From an uncultured Flavobacteriia bacterium (GTDB lineage: Bacteria > Bacteroidota > Bacteroidia > Flavobacteriales > Flavobacteriaceae): 5,892 nt of DNA. The position numbers were made by a program, and so were the translations under genes. The notes beneath the pieces are model-generated. The model had not been told where the DNA came from, ran no database searches, and saw only the letters and a list, made by a program, of their open reading frames with translations. The DNA is taken from contig CAMLRV010000152.1 in assembly GCA_946482495.1 (NCBI GenBank), positions 1 to 5,892 of the forward strand, given 5' to 3'. Positions 1 through 5,892 of the stretch are shown here, piece after piece. Within the stretch, counting starts at the first letter, position 1. Every line of letters starts with the position of its first letter.

Positions 1-687
1 AGTAGCAGTTCCGCCAAAATAATATTTAACACCCTCAGGCGTTGTTATCGAAAATATTTTTGAAAGTCGTAATTTACTTAGATTAGTTGTTTCTGTTCCT
101 TCAATTTTAATTAGGACTTCATGTTCGTTTTCTAAATATACAGGATCAAAATTTTCATCTAAAAAGAAACTTCCTGAATATCCATCAAAATTAAATCTAA
201 AAATATCTACTTCTGAATCATACCAATCAGGATAGGTCGCAATATTATAATAGTCTTGAGAATAATCATTACATAAATAACTTGCAAATGTTATCAGATT
301 CTGTTTGTTGATATATTTTCTTACAATTAAAGTTTCCTCATCAGCAAAATCATTAACTGTTCTTGAAATAACACCGCCAGTTGAAAGGTTCCAATTCATT
401 CCAACCCAAGTACTCATATCATTAATTTTAACACCAGCACCAGAATAATTTAAACTAATAGGCATATTTAAATTACCTGCAGTGTAATTATAAATTGGAA
501 CTGATAAGTTTAATTTACCTGTTGATTCTGAGACTCCGTTTTTCCCATATTCAGTCATTGCAAAAGATTCTGGAGATGGAGGTGTAACGTTTGGTAGATA
601 AGATTTGTCTTGTTCTGTATTAGAACCTCCATTTTGTCCAAAGGATATAAAAGTTCCAAATAATATAAATAGAAATATGTTTTTCAT
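1..687 (-). CDS. RHS/YD-repeat-family surface protein, N-terminal part (3' end outside window)
   Basis: An open frame runs from an ATG at 687 to the left edge without a stop, giving the first 229 residues. Residues 1-17 (MKNIFLFILFGTFISFG) form a short signal peptide with probable cleavage before Q18. Next come a Pro/Ser segment (PPSPESF, 37-43), a VPIYNY...MPISLNYSGAGVKIN block (63-89), STWVGMNWNLSTGGVISRTV (92-111), DIFRFNFDGYSGSFF (161-175) and ITTPEGVKYYFGG (214-226). From memory, this order of blocks is typical of the region ahead of the RHS/YD repeats in large Bacteroidota RHS proteins. The YD repeats, core domain and any C-terminal toxin domain would lie beyond the window, so toxin activity cannot be judged. 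The start is 2 bases after the stop of the T9SS-sorted gene, so the two are almost certainly cotranscribed and may be translationally coupled. The family call is fairly secure; the role (surface protein, adhesin or polymorphic toxin) is open. Confidence 0.8.
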   Translation of the reverse strand, partial: MKNIFLFILFGTFISFGQNGGSNTEQDKSYLPNVTPPSPESFAMTEYGKNGVSESTGKLNLSVPIYNYTAGNLNMPISLNYSGAGVKINDMSTWVGMNWNLSTGGVISRTVNDFADEETLIVRKYINKQNLITFASYLCNDYSQDYYNIATYPDWYDSEVDIFRFNFDGYSGSFFLDENFDPVYLENEHEVLIKIEGTETTNLSKLRLSKIFSITTPEGVKYYFGGTAT

Positions 688-689
688 CT

Positions 690-2309
690 TTATTTTTTTA
701 TGATTTTAATACTATTTTTTTCTTTGTCGGTTACTACCTCCACAATGTAAATTCCTGTAGGATAGCCCGTCATTTCAAGTGGAAGAGTTCTGTTTCCTTC
801 TAAAGTATGGCTTTGCAATTGTCTTCCATTTAAATCGTAAACATTCGCTGTGCCGTAAGAATAATCAAATCCAATAATCACATTAGTATAAGTTAATGCA
901 GGATTTGGGAAGGCTTCAATTGGTAATTTTTCTTCCTCTGTTTTGTCCTTATCTTTTAATTTTACCACCCAAAAATCACTTCTTCCAATAGTATTGTTTT
1001 TATCTTTTGATGCCGAACAATTTGAAATTCCAGCCAATAAATAACCTCCATCTCTTGTTTCTAGTAATTTTTTTAAAACTTCTTCTCCTTTACTTCCAAC
1101 AGTTTGTGTCCAAATTTCTTCACCATTCGCTTTTATTTTTAAGGCGATATAGTCGTTAATTCCATCTTTATCTCCTTTTTTCTTTTTAAAATTTGAAGCG
1201 CTTTTTTCACTTTGTGCATAACCTCCAATTAAAAAGCTTCCATCTTCATTTTCTATTATTGAAGTCAAAACATCACGACTACCATAATTATAAATTTCTT
1301 GCCATTGAATAGTTGCTTCATTGTTGAATTTCAATACCCAAAAATCACTTCCGTTTGAACTTCCTTTTGCTTTAGTGGTTGATGTTGCAGAATTGGAATT
1401 TCCTCCAATAATAAAACCACCATCTTTAGTAGCTGTTATAGCAAATAAGTTGTCATCAGCATCTCCACCAAGTGTTTTTTGCCAAACTTCATTACCATTT
1501 TTATCTACTTGAATGATCCAATAATCATTCAATCCTAATACATCTCCTGTTTTATCTCCAGAAACTGGTGAATTGGATGTTCCTCCAACTAGGTAATTTC
1601 CATTAGCTAATAATGTGATAGCTTTTAACTCATCAACATATTTTCCTCCGAAAGTTTTTTGCCATTCAACACTTCCGTCTTTTTTTAATTTCACTAACCA
1701 GTAGTCTAAATTTCCTCGTGTATTTTCAGATTTACCTAATAAATCAATTTTACCATCGGAACCAACTCTAGTTTTATAAGACGCTGAAGAGCCTCCTAAA
1801 AGATACCCTCCATCAGAAGTTAAAATGATATTATTCAATTTATCTTGTCCGCTACCACCAATTGTTTTTTGCCAAAGTTCATTCCCTTTAGCATCCAATT
1901 TAATTACCCAAAAATCTTCATCTCCTTTAGCTTCATCCTGTTTGTCTAATCCTTTTTTAGAATCAGAAGTTCCAGCTAAAATAAAACCACCATCAGTGGT
2001 AAGTTTGACACTTTGTAGTAAGTCAACACCAGTACCTCCAAAGCTTTTTTGCCAATCTAACTCACCTTTTTCGTTCATTTTCCAAATCCAATAATCTAAG
2101 TCGCCTTTATTGGCCACCTCTTTATTACCAGTTTTTCCAGAAATTGAACTACCTGCTAAGATAAATCCATAATCGGCTGTAGGTTGTACATCAAATAAAT
2201 ATTCGGCATGTTTGCCTCCATATGATTTTTCCCAAAGGATGTCTTGGGCATACGAAGCTGAAGTAATTAGTAGCACACTAAAAACTAGATGGTTAAGTAA
2301 TTTTTTCAT
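690..2309 (-). CDS. Secreted seven-repeat protein with T9SS type A C-terminal sorting domain
   Basis: This is a complete 539-residue exported protein. Residues 1-21 form a Sec signal peptide (MKKLLNHLVFSVLLITSASYA) with cleavage before Q22. Residues 24-457 are seven tandem repeats, starting near 24, 84, 144, 214, 274, 334 and 398. Each follows the pattern W-Q-K-[ST]-x-G-G, then about 15 residues, D-G-G-[FY]-[IL]-[LI]-[AG]-G-x-S, a polar loop, and [DN]-[YF]-W-[VIL]-x-K-[LVF]. Repeat 3 has a longer loop and repeat 6 is the most diverged. Seven blade-sized repeats suggest a seven-bladed beta-propeller (inference). Residues 463-539 resemble a T9SS type A sorting domain: AFPNPA, then NVYDLNGRQL, then YPTGIYIVEV, then a Lys-rich end. 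Such domains direct passage through the outer membrane by the type IX system and are normally cleaved. The start follows an A/T-rich leader. This is the first gene of an operon with the RHS gene. Ligand and function are unknown. Confidence 0.9.
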   Translation of the reverse strand: MKKLLNHLVFSVLLITSASYAQDILWEKSYGGKHAEYLFDVQPTADYGFILAGSSISGKTGNKEVANKGDLDYWIWKMNEKGELDWQKSFGGTGVDLLQSVKLTTDGGFILAGTSDSKKGLDKQDEAKGDEDFWVIKLDAKGNELWQKTIGGSGQDKLNNIILTSDGGYLLGGSSASYKTRVGSDGKIDLLGKSENTRGNLDYWLVKLKKDGSVEWQKTFGGKYVDELKAITLLANGNYLVGGTSNSPVSGDKTGDVLGLNDYWIIQVDKNGNEVWQKTLGGDADDNLFAITATKDGGFIIGGNSNSATSTTKAKGSSNGSDFWVLKFNNEATIQWQEIYNYGSRDVLTSIIENEDGSFLIGGYAQSEKSASNFKKKKGDKDGINDYIALKIKANGEEIWTQTVGSKGEEVLKKLLETRDGGYLLAGISNCSASKDKNNTIGRSDFWVVKLKDKDKTEEEKLPIEAFPNPALTYTNVIIGFDYSYGTANVYDLNGRQLQSHTLEGNRTLPLEMTGYPTGIYIVEVVTDKEKNSIKIIKK

Positions 2310-2337
2310 TTATTAAAAGGGTCTTGTTAATTACTGA

Positions 2338-2345
2338 CAAAAATA
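2338..2345 (-). promoter_or_regulatory. Candidate -7 box for the T9SS/RHS operon
   Basis: On the minus strand this reads TATTTTTG, an exact match to the Bacteroidota -7 consensus TAnnTTTG. It would place transcription start near 2331-2333, giving a leader of roughly 22-25 bases before the ATG at 2309. No TTG -33 element is seen at the usual spacing, so the call rests on one box in AT-rich DNA. Confidence 0.35.
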
Positions 2346-2364
2346 TACTAACGTGAAATTTTAA

Positions 2365-2376
2365 TTATACGTATAA
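2365..2376. promoter_or_regulatory. Perfect 12-bp palindrome, candidate operator
   Basis: TTATACGTATAA is its own reverse complement. It lies about 20-31 bases upstream of the minus-strand -7 candidate, overlapping where a -33 element would sit, so a dimeric regulator bound here could control the T9SS/RHS operon. Nearby are TACCTG (2378-2383), AGGTA (2395-2399) and TACCTGG (2404-2410), which form further short inverted and direct copies around a run of nine T (2384-2392). Short palindromes arise by chance in AT-rich DNA, so the operator role is a hypothesis. Confidence 0.3.
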
Positions 2377-2476
2377 ATACCTGTTTTTTTTTGTAGGTAA
2401 TTATACCTGGTTATCTATCAATATGAACTTTAACATTTATTACGCCTTACCCGTAAAAAAAATTTACTCTGCGTTA

Positions 2477-2484
2477 TACTTTTG
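2477..2484 (+). promoter_or_regulatory. Candidate -7 box for the 239-residue orphan gene
   Basis: TACTTTTG matches TAnnTTTG exactly. Transcription would start near 2489-2491, leaving a leader of about 45 bases that is almost all A and T and has no Shine-Dalgarno motif, as is usual in Bacteroidota. No clear TTG -33 element is present at the usual distance, so another activator or a weak promoter is possible. Confidence 0.4.
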
Positions 2485-2534
2485 CCAAAAATTATAAAAT
2501 GTAATAAAAAACTTATAAAAAATTAATTTAAAAA

Positions 2535-3254
2535 ATGGCATCAACATCAGAAGTAGGACACGCAAAAAACGTGGCAAATTTAGGCGCAGGCATCCAAATT
2601 TTACAAGAAATGGGAACGTTATACAATCCCTCAAATAGCAATATTCAATTAGCTAATCTAGCTAATTTCAAAACATCTATTGATAATTCAATTACACAAT
2701 TAAACGGTAAAATTCCAAGTTACAAAAATGCTGTAGCTAACCGAGAAAATTCAATAGCTCAATTAGGAAAAAGAACTACAAAAGTACTTAACTACACTAA
2801 ATCACTAAATATTTCAACAACCGATAAAGAAAACATATCAAAACTAGCAAAAAAAGTGCGTGGCGATGTAAAACCAAAAGCCATTAACCCAGAAACCTCT
2901 GAAACAATCGGAATCTCAACTTCACAAATGAGTTACGACAGCAGAATCGCAAATCTTACATTACTCATTGTTCTTGTAGATTCACATACAGAATACCAAC
3001 CTAACGAAAACGATATTAATGTCACTAGCCTACAAAACTTTCAACAAGAATTAAACAGTTTAAGTAGTTTAGTTAATACAGCAGGAAATGAACTAATAAC
3101 GGCTCGTTCAAACAGAAACAATATCATGTACTTAACAGATAATAACATTGTAAAACTAATGAACGAGACAAAAGCCTATCTAAAATCTTTAGGACAAGAA
3201 GCACAGCCATACTATAAAGCATTCGTGAAATTAAAGTTTAGAGGATTAGAATAA
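2535..3254 (+). CDS. Uncharacterised two-repeat helical protein, cytoplasmic
   Basis: This complete 239-residue protein has no signal peptide, membrane segment or recognised catalytic motif, and it is rich in Asn, Ser, Lys and Leu. It is probably mostly helical. It contains an internal duplication: residues 30-89 align without gaps to 154-213 (offset 124), with about 15 of 60 positions identical. Shared positions include Y30/Y154, P32/P156, I37/I161, L42/L166, NF 44-45/168-169, A66/A190, NR 69-70/193-194, and KVLNYTK (83-89) against KLMNETK (207-213). The match extends upstream through an ANL motif at 14-16 and 139-141 with one gap. A basic linker (about 91-130) separates the halves. It resembles, from memory only, a family of hypothetical proteins found in flavobacteria that begin with a HAKNVAN segment; no function is known to me. 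The start has an A-rich leader and a promoter candidate. It stands alone, with a 21-bp repeat array downstream, and converges on carB. Confidence 0.85.
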   Translation: MASTSEVGHAKNVANLGAGIQILQEMGTLYNPSNSNIQLANLANFKTSIDNSITQLNGKIPSYKNAVANRENSIAQLGKRTTKVLNYTKSLNISTTDKENISKLAKKVRGDVKPKAINPETSETIGISTSQMSYDSRIANLTLLIVLVDSHTEYQPNENDINVTSLQNFQQELNSLSSLVNTAGNELITARSNRNNIMYLTDNNIVKLMNETKAYLKSLGQEAQPYYKAFVKLKFRGLE

Positions 3255-3268
3255 TATTTAAACTTTAA
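3231..3268 (+). other. Possible RNA hairpin around the stop codon of the orphan gene
   Basis: Bases 3231-3242 can pair with 3257-3268: ten Watson-Crick pairs (TTAAAGTTTA with TAAACTTTAA), then one G-U and one A-U pair, leaving a 14-base loop that contains the TAA stop. Only one pair is G-C, so the stem is weak. A run of seven A, not T, follows it on the plus strand, so it is not an intrinsic terminator for this gene. The 3' arm can instead pair with 3479-3489. Confidence 0.3.
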
Positions 3269-3489
3269 AAAAAGTCTATAAATACATCGGAAAGTTCTAA
3301 CAGCGTATCGGAAAGTTCTAACAATGCATCGGATACTTCTAACAACGCATCGGAAACTTCTAACAACGTATCGGAAACTTCTAACAATGCATCGGAAACT
3401 TCTAACAACGCATCGGAAAGTTCTAACAATGCATCGGAAAGTTCTAATTACGAGTCGGAAACTTCTATTAACACATAGTTAAAGTTTAA
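3258..3489. repeat. 11-bp inverted repeat bracketing the 21-bp array
   Basis: TTAAACTTTAA at 3258-3268 is the exact reverse complement of TTAAAGTTTAA at 3479-3489. The two arms sit 15 bases before and 6 bases after the nine-unit array. In RNA they could close the array into one large loop. In DNA they could be the ends of a small element of 232 bp, but no target-site duplication is seen directly outside them. The arms are almost all A and T, so chance pairing is a real alternative. Confidence 0.4.
3284..3472 (+). repeat. Nine tandem copies of a 21-bp repeat
   Basis: Nine head-to-tail units start at 3284, 3305, 3326, 3347, 3368, 3389, 3410, 3431 and 3452, each exactly 21 bp with no spacer. 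The consensus is G-[CT]-A, then TCGGAAASTTCTAACAA (S = C or G), then C or T. The TCGG start is present in all nine. Middle units differ at one to three positions; the first, eighth and ninth are the most diverged, as expected at array edges. One forward frame would read [AV]SE[TS]SNN per unit, but it has no ATG and is closed upstream by a stop at 3266-3268, so it appears untranslated. The array lies between the orphan gene and its terminator, so it should form part of that mRNA's 3' untranslated region. Function unknown. Confidence 0.95.
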
Positions 3490-3506
3490 TCTCATATAGT
3501 AAAAAC

Positions 3507-3538
3507 AAAAAATCCCAATCTTTCAATTGGGATTTTTT
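3507..3538. terminator. Bidirectional intrinsic terminator between convergent genes
   Basis: An inverted repeat pairs 3507-3519 with 3526-3538: a 7-bp core TCCCAAT/ATTGGGA extended by six A-T pairs, with a 6-base loop (CTTTCA). The plus strand ends in seven T and the minus strand in six, so it can stop transcription from both sides: the orphan gene with its repeat array, and carB, whose stop codon lies about 21 bases away. Confidence 0.9.
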
Positions 3539-3559
3539 TATACTTAATTGTAAAGAAAC

Positions 3560-5892
3560 TTATTTTGTTAAATACATTTTTCTTCTTGAATATAAATCGT
3601 AGAATTGATCGTCTTTTAAATCATCAATAAATAAAATACTTTCACCTGTCGATTTCATTTCTGGACCTAATGCTTTGTTCACATTCGGGAACTTACTGAA
3701 AGAGAAAACCGGTTGCTTAATTGCATAACCATTTAATTTTGGTTCGTAAGTAAAATCAGTCACTTTATTATGACCTAACATAACTTTCGTTGCATAATTT
3801 ACATAAGGTTCTCCGTATGCTTTTGCGATGAATGGAACAGTGCGAGAAGCTCTCGGATTGGCTTCAATAATATACACGATATCATCTTTAATGGCAAACT
3901 GAATATTAATTAATCCAACCGTTTTTAAAGCCACCGCAATTTTTTGTGTATGATCTTTAATTTGTTGCATTACGAATTCACCTAAGTTAAAAGGAGGCAA
4001 TGTTGCATTACTATCACCCGAGTGCACTCCACAAGGCTCAATATGCTCCATAATTCCAATAATGTATACATTTCCATCTGCATCACAAATGGCGTCTGCT
4101 TCTGCTTCAATCGCACCATCTAAATAATGGTCTAATAATAATTTATTTCCAGGAATCGATTTTAATAAATCAATTACATGTTCTTCTAATTCTTGCTTGT
4201 TGATTACGATTTTCATTCCTTGTCCACCTAATACGTATGAAGGACGAACTAATAATGGAAAATCTAACGAATCTGCTAATTGCGAAGCTTCTTCAGCACT
4301 TTCAGCAATTCCGAATTTCGGGAAAGGAATTTTTAAATCTGTTAATAAATCTGAGAATCTTCCTCTATCTTCCGCTAAATCTAGTGCATCAAATGAAGTT
4401 CCTAAAATTTTAATTCCGTATTTCGCTAATTTTTCTGCTAATTTTAAAGCCGTTTGTCCACCTAACTGAACAATTACACCTTCAGGTTTTTCGTGCTGAA
4501 TGATGTCGTAAATATGTTCCCAAAATACAGGTTCGAAGTATAATTTATCTGCCGTATCAAAATCAGTTGAAACTGTTTCTGGATTACAGTTAATCATAAT
4601 CGTTTCGTAACCACATTCTTTAGCTGCTAAAACTCCGTGTACACAAGAATAATCGAATTCAATTCCTTGTCCAATTCTATTTGGTCCAGATCCTAAAACA
4701 ACAACTTTTTTTCTATCTGTTACGATACTTTCATTATGAACATAACGAGTTCCGTCAGCTTTTTCAATATCTGCTTCGAAAGTTGAATAATAATATGGCG
4801 TTTGTGCTTTAAATTCGGCAGCACAAGTATCTACTAATTTATATACACGTTGAATATTCATTTCATCGCGTAATTTGTGAACTTGACTTTCTAAACAACC
4901 CATCATGTGAGCAATTTGACGGTCACCATACCCTTTTTGCTTCGCTTCAAGCAATAATTCTTTCGGAAGTGTGTCAACCTTGAATTTCGAAATTTCTTTC
5001 TCTAAATGGAATAATTCTTCGTATTGTTTTAAGAACCACATGTCAATTTTTGTGATTTCATGAATTCTACTTAATGGAATTCCCATCGCAATAGCATCAT
5101 AAATTACAAAAACTCTATCCCAACTTGCGTAGGTTAATTTTTCAATAATTTGTTCGTAATTGGTATACCCTTTTCCGTCAGCTCCTAACCCATTACGTTT
5201 AATTTCAAGCGATTGAGTAGCTTTATGTAAAGCCTCTTGGAACGAACGTCCAATTCCCATTACTTCTCCAACCGATTTCATTTGTAAACCTAAAGTTCTG
5301 TCTGAGCCTTCAAATTTATCGAAATTCCAACGTGGTATTTTTACGATTACATAATCTAATGTCGGCTCAAATAAAGCTGAAGTTGATTTTGTAATTTGAT
5401 TTTGTAATTCATCTAAGTTATACCCTAACGCTAATTTTGTTGCAATTTTTGCGATTGGATAACCTGTTGCTTTTGACGCTAAAGCCGAAGAACGAGACAC
5501 ACGAGGATTGATTTCGATTGCTACGATATCTTCTTTATCATCAGGAGAAACAGCAAATTGCACGTTACAACCACCCGCAAAATTTCCGATAGAACGCATC
5601 ATTAAGATAGCCATATCTCTCATTTTTTGGAAAGTTGTATCTGATAATGTCATCGCTGGCGCCACTGTAATTGAATCTCCAGTATGAATTCCCATCGGGT
5701 CCATATTTTCAATCGTACAGATAATTACCACATTATCGTTACTATCACGTAATAATTCTAATTCGTATTCTTTCCAACCCATTAAAGCTTTGTCAATCAA
5801 TACTTCATGAATTGGTGATGCTTCTAAACCATAAGTTAAAGCCGCATCAAAATCTTCTTTTTTATAGATAATTGCAGCTCCAGTACCACCCA
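3560..5892 (-). CDS. carB: Carbamoyl-phosphate synthase large subunit (5' end outside window; lacks C-terminal MGS-like domain)
   Basis: CarB makes carbamoyl phosphate from bicarbonate, ATP and glutamine-derived ammonia for pyrimidine and arginine synthesis, acting with CarA in the cytoplasm. The frame is open to the right edge, giving 776 residues and beginning in the first ATP-grasp domain at GGTGAA, near residue 175 of the E. coli protein. Visible landmarks (window numbering) are [12 protein letters not shown] (38-49), [17 protein letters not shown] (127-143), a helical oligomerisation region (about 235-350), VDTCAAEF (353-360), [13 protein letters not shown] (402-414), NPETVSTD (436-443), [11 protein letters not shown] (549-559), [14 protein letters not shown] (614-627) and [12 protein letters not shown] (676-687). 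After [10 protein letters not shown] (741-750) only 26 residues remain, so the allosteric MGS-like domain of about 140 residues is absent. The inferred full length is about 950 residues. A TTG at 5800 is internal, not the start, because conserved CarB sequence continues upstream of it. Confidence 0.97.
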   Translation of the reverse strand, partial: GGTGAAIIYKKEDFDAALTYGLEASPIHEVLIDKALMGWKEYELELLRDSNDNVVIICTIENMDPMGIHTGDSITVAPAMTLSDTTFQKMRDMAILMMRSIGNFAGGCNVQFAVSPDDKEDIVAIEINPRVSRSSALASKATGYPIAKIATKLALGYNLDELQNQITKSTSALFEPTLDYVIVKIPRWNFDKFEGSDRTLGLQMKSVGEVMGIGRSFQEALHKATQSLEIKRNGLGADGKGYTNYEQIIEKLTYASWDRVFVIYDAIAMGIPLSRIHEITKIDMWFLKQYEELFHLEKEISKFKVDTLPKELLLEAKQKGYGDRQIAHMMGCLESQVHKLRDEMNIQRVYKLVDTCAAEFKAQTPYYYSTFEADIEKADGTRYVHNESIVTDRKKVVVLGSGPNRIGQGIEFDYSCVHGVLAAKECGYETIMINCNPETVSTDFDTADKLYFEPVFWEHIYDIIQHEKPEGVIVQLGGQTALKLAEKLAKYGIKILGTSFDALDLAEDRGRFSDLLTDLKIPFPKFGIAESAEEASQLADSLDFPLLVRPSYVLGGQGMKIVINKQELEEHVIDLLKSIPGNKLLLDHYLDGAIEAEADAICDADGNVYIIGIMEHIEPCGVHSGDSNATLPPFNLGEFVMQQIKDHTQKIAVALKTVGLINIQFAIKDDIVYIIEANPRASRTVPFIAKAYGEPYVNYATKVMLGHNKVTDFTYEPKLNGYAIKQPVFSFSKFPNVNKALGPEMKSTGESILFIDDLKDDQFYDLYSRRKMYLTK

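Noticed and set aside
1321..1512. Plus-strand open frame inside the T9SS-sorted gene
   Set aside because: It is antisense to the repeat-bearing coding sequence, is Pro/Ser-rich as expected for the complement of such repeats, and has no promoter or recognisable product.
1825..2094. Second plus-strand open frame inside the T9SS-sorted gene
   Set aside because: It is the complement of repeats 2 and 3, with repeated LPPIVFCQ-like peptides that only mirror the WQK..GG motif on the true strand.
2378..2399. Intrinsic terminator formed by TACCT/AGGTA around the T run
   Set aside because: The stem is only 5 bp, the T run is in the loop and not after the stem, and both flanking genes are transcribed away from it.
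3284..3472. CRISPR array
   Set aside because: The units are directly adjacent with no unique spacers, are only 21 bp long, and no cas gene is in the window.
3282..3482. Open frames through the 21-bp array, including a Ser/Asn-rich [AV]SE[TS]SNN repeat peptide
   Set aside because: A 21-bp period keeps frames open automatically. The Ser/Asn-rich frame has no ATG and is blocked by a stop at 3266-3268; the orphan gene's own frame is blocked at 3252-3254 and 3279-3281. Substitutions are not biased to synonymous sites.
3258..3489. Insertion sequence or MITE bounded by the 11-bp inverted repeats
   Set aside because: No target-site duplication flanks the arms, there is no transposase, and the arms are nearly pure A/T. 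Kept only as an inverted repeat.
4197..4469. Plus-strand open frame inside carB
   Set aside because: It lies antisense to a highly conserved part of CarB, with no leader or known domain.
5798..5800. TTG as the start codon of carB
   Set aside because: The frame stays open upstream to the window edge, and the added residues ([10 protein letters not shown]...) match the glycine-rich loop of the first CarB ATP-grasp domain, so the real start lies outside.

Overview
The window looks like chromosomal DNA from a member of the Bacteroidota, most likely Flavobacteriaceae. It is strongly AT-rich. One secreted protein carries a type IX secretion (T9SS) C-terminal sorting domain, and its downstream partner is an RHS-type protein with a flavobacterial-looking leader ending in SFGQ. 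The start sites have A/T-rich leaders instead of clear Shine-Dalgarno sequences, and both candidate promoters match the Bacteroidota -7 box TAnnTTTG.

Layout. From 2309 down to the left edge, on the minus strand, is a two-gene operon. It encodes a 539-residue exported protein with seven repeats of about 60 residues and a T9SS sorting domain, followed after only 2 bases by the N-terminal 229 residues of an RHS/YD-repeat-family surface protein that runs off the window. A 225-base intergenic region (2310-2534) holds divergent promoter candidates and a perfect 12-bp palindrome. On the plus strand, 2535-3254 encodes a 239-residue cytoplasmic protein of unknown function that is built from two diverged copies of one helical unit. 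The 305 bases that follow (3255-3559) contain no convincing gene. They hold nine head-to-tail copies of a 21-bp repeat, an 11-bp inverted repeat bracketing that array, and a strong terminator-like hairpin shared with the convergent gene. From 3560 to the right edge, on the minus strand, is carB, the carbamoyl-phosphate synthase large subunit. Its start lies outside the window, and it ends without the usual C-terminal allosteric domain.

How the parts fit. The left operon probably makes envelope or secreted proteins: one secreted through T9SS, the other an RHS-type protein. carB is housekeeping, for pyrimidine and arginine synthesis. The most unusual part is the middle: an orphan two-repeat protein whose mRNA should carry a 21-bp tandem array in its 3' untranslated region, just before the terminator. 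No function can be assigned to that pair from sequence alone, but it is the best candidate here for an undescribed element.
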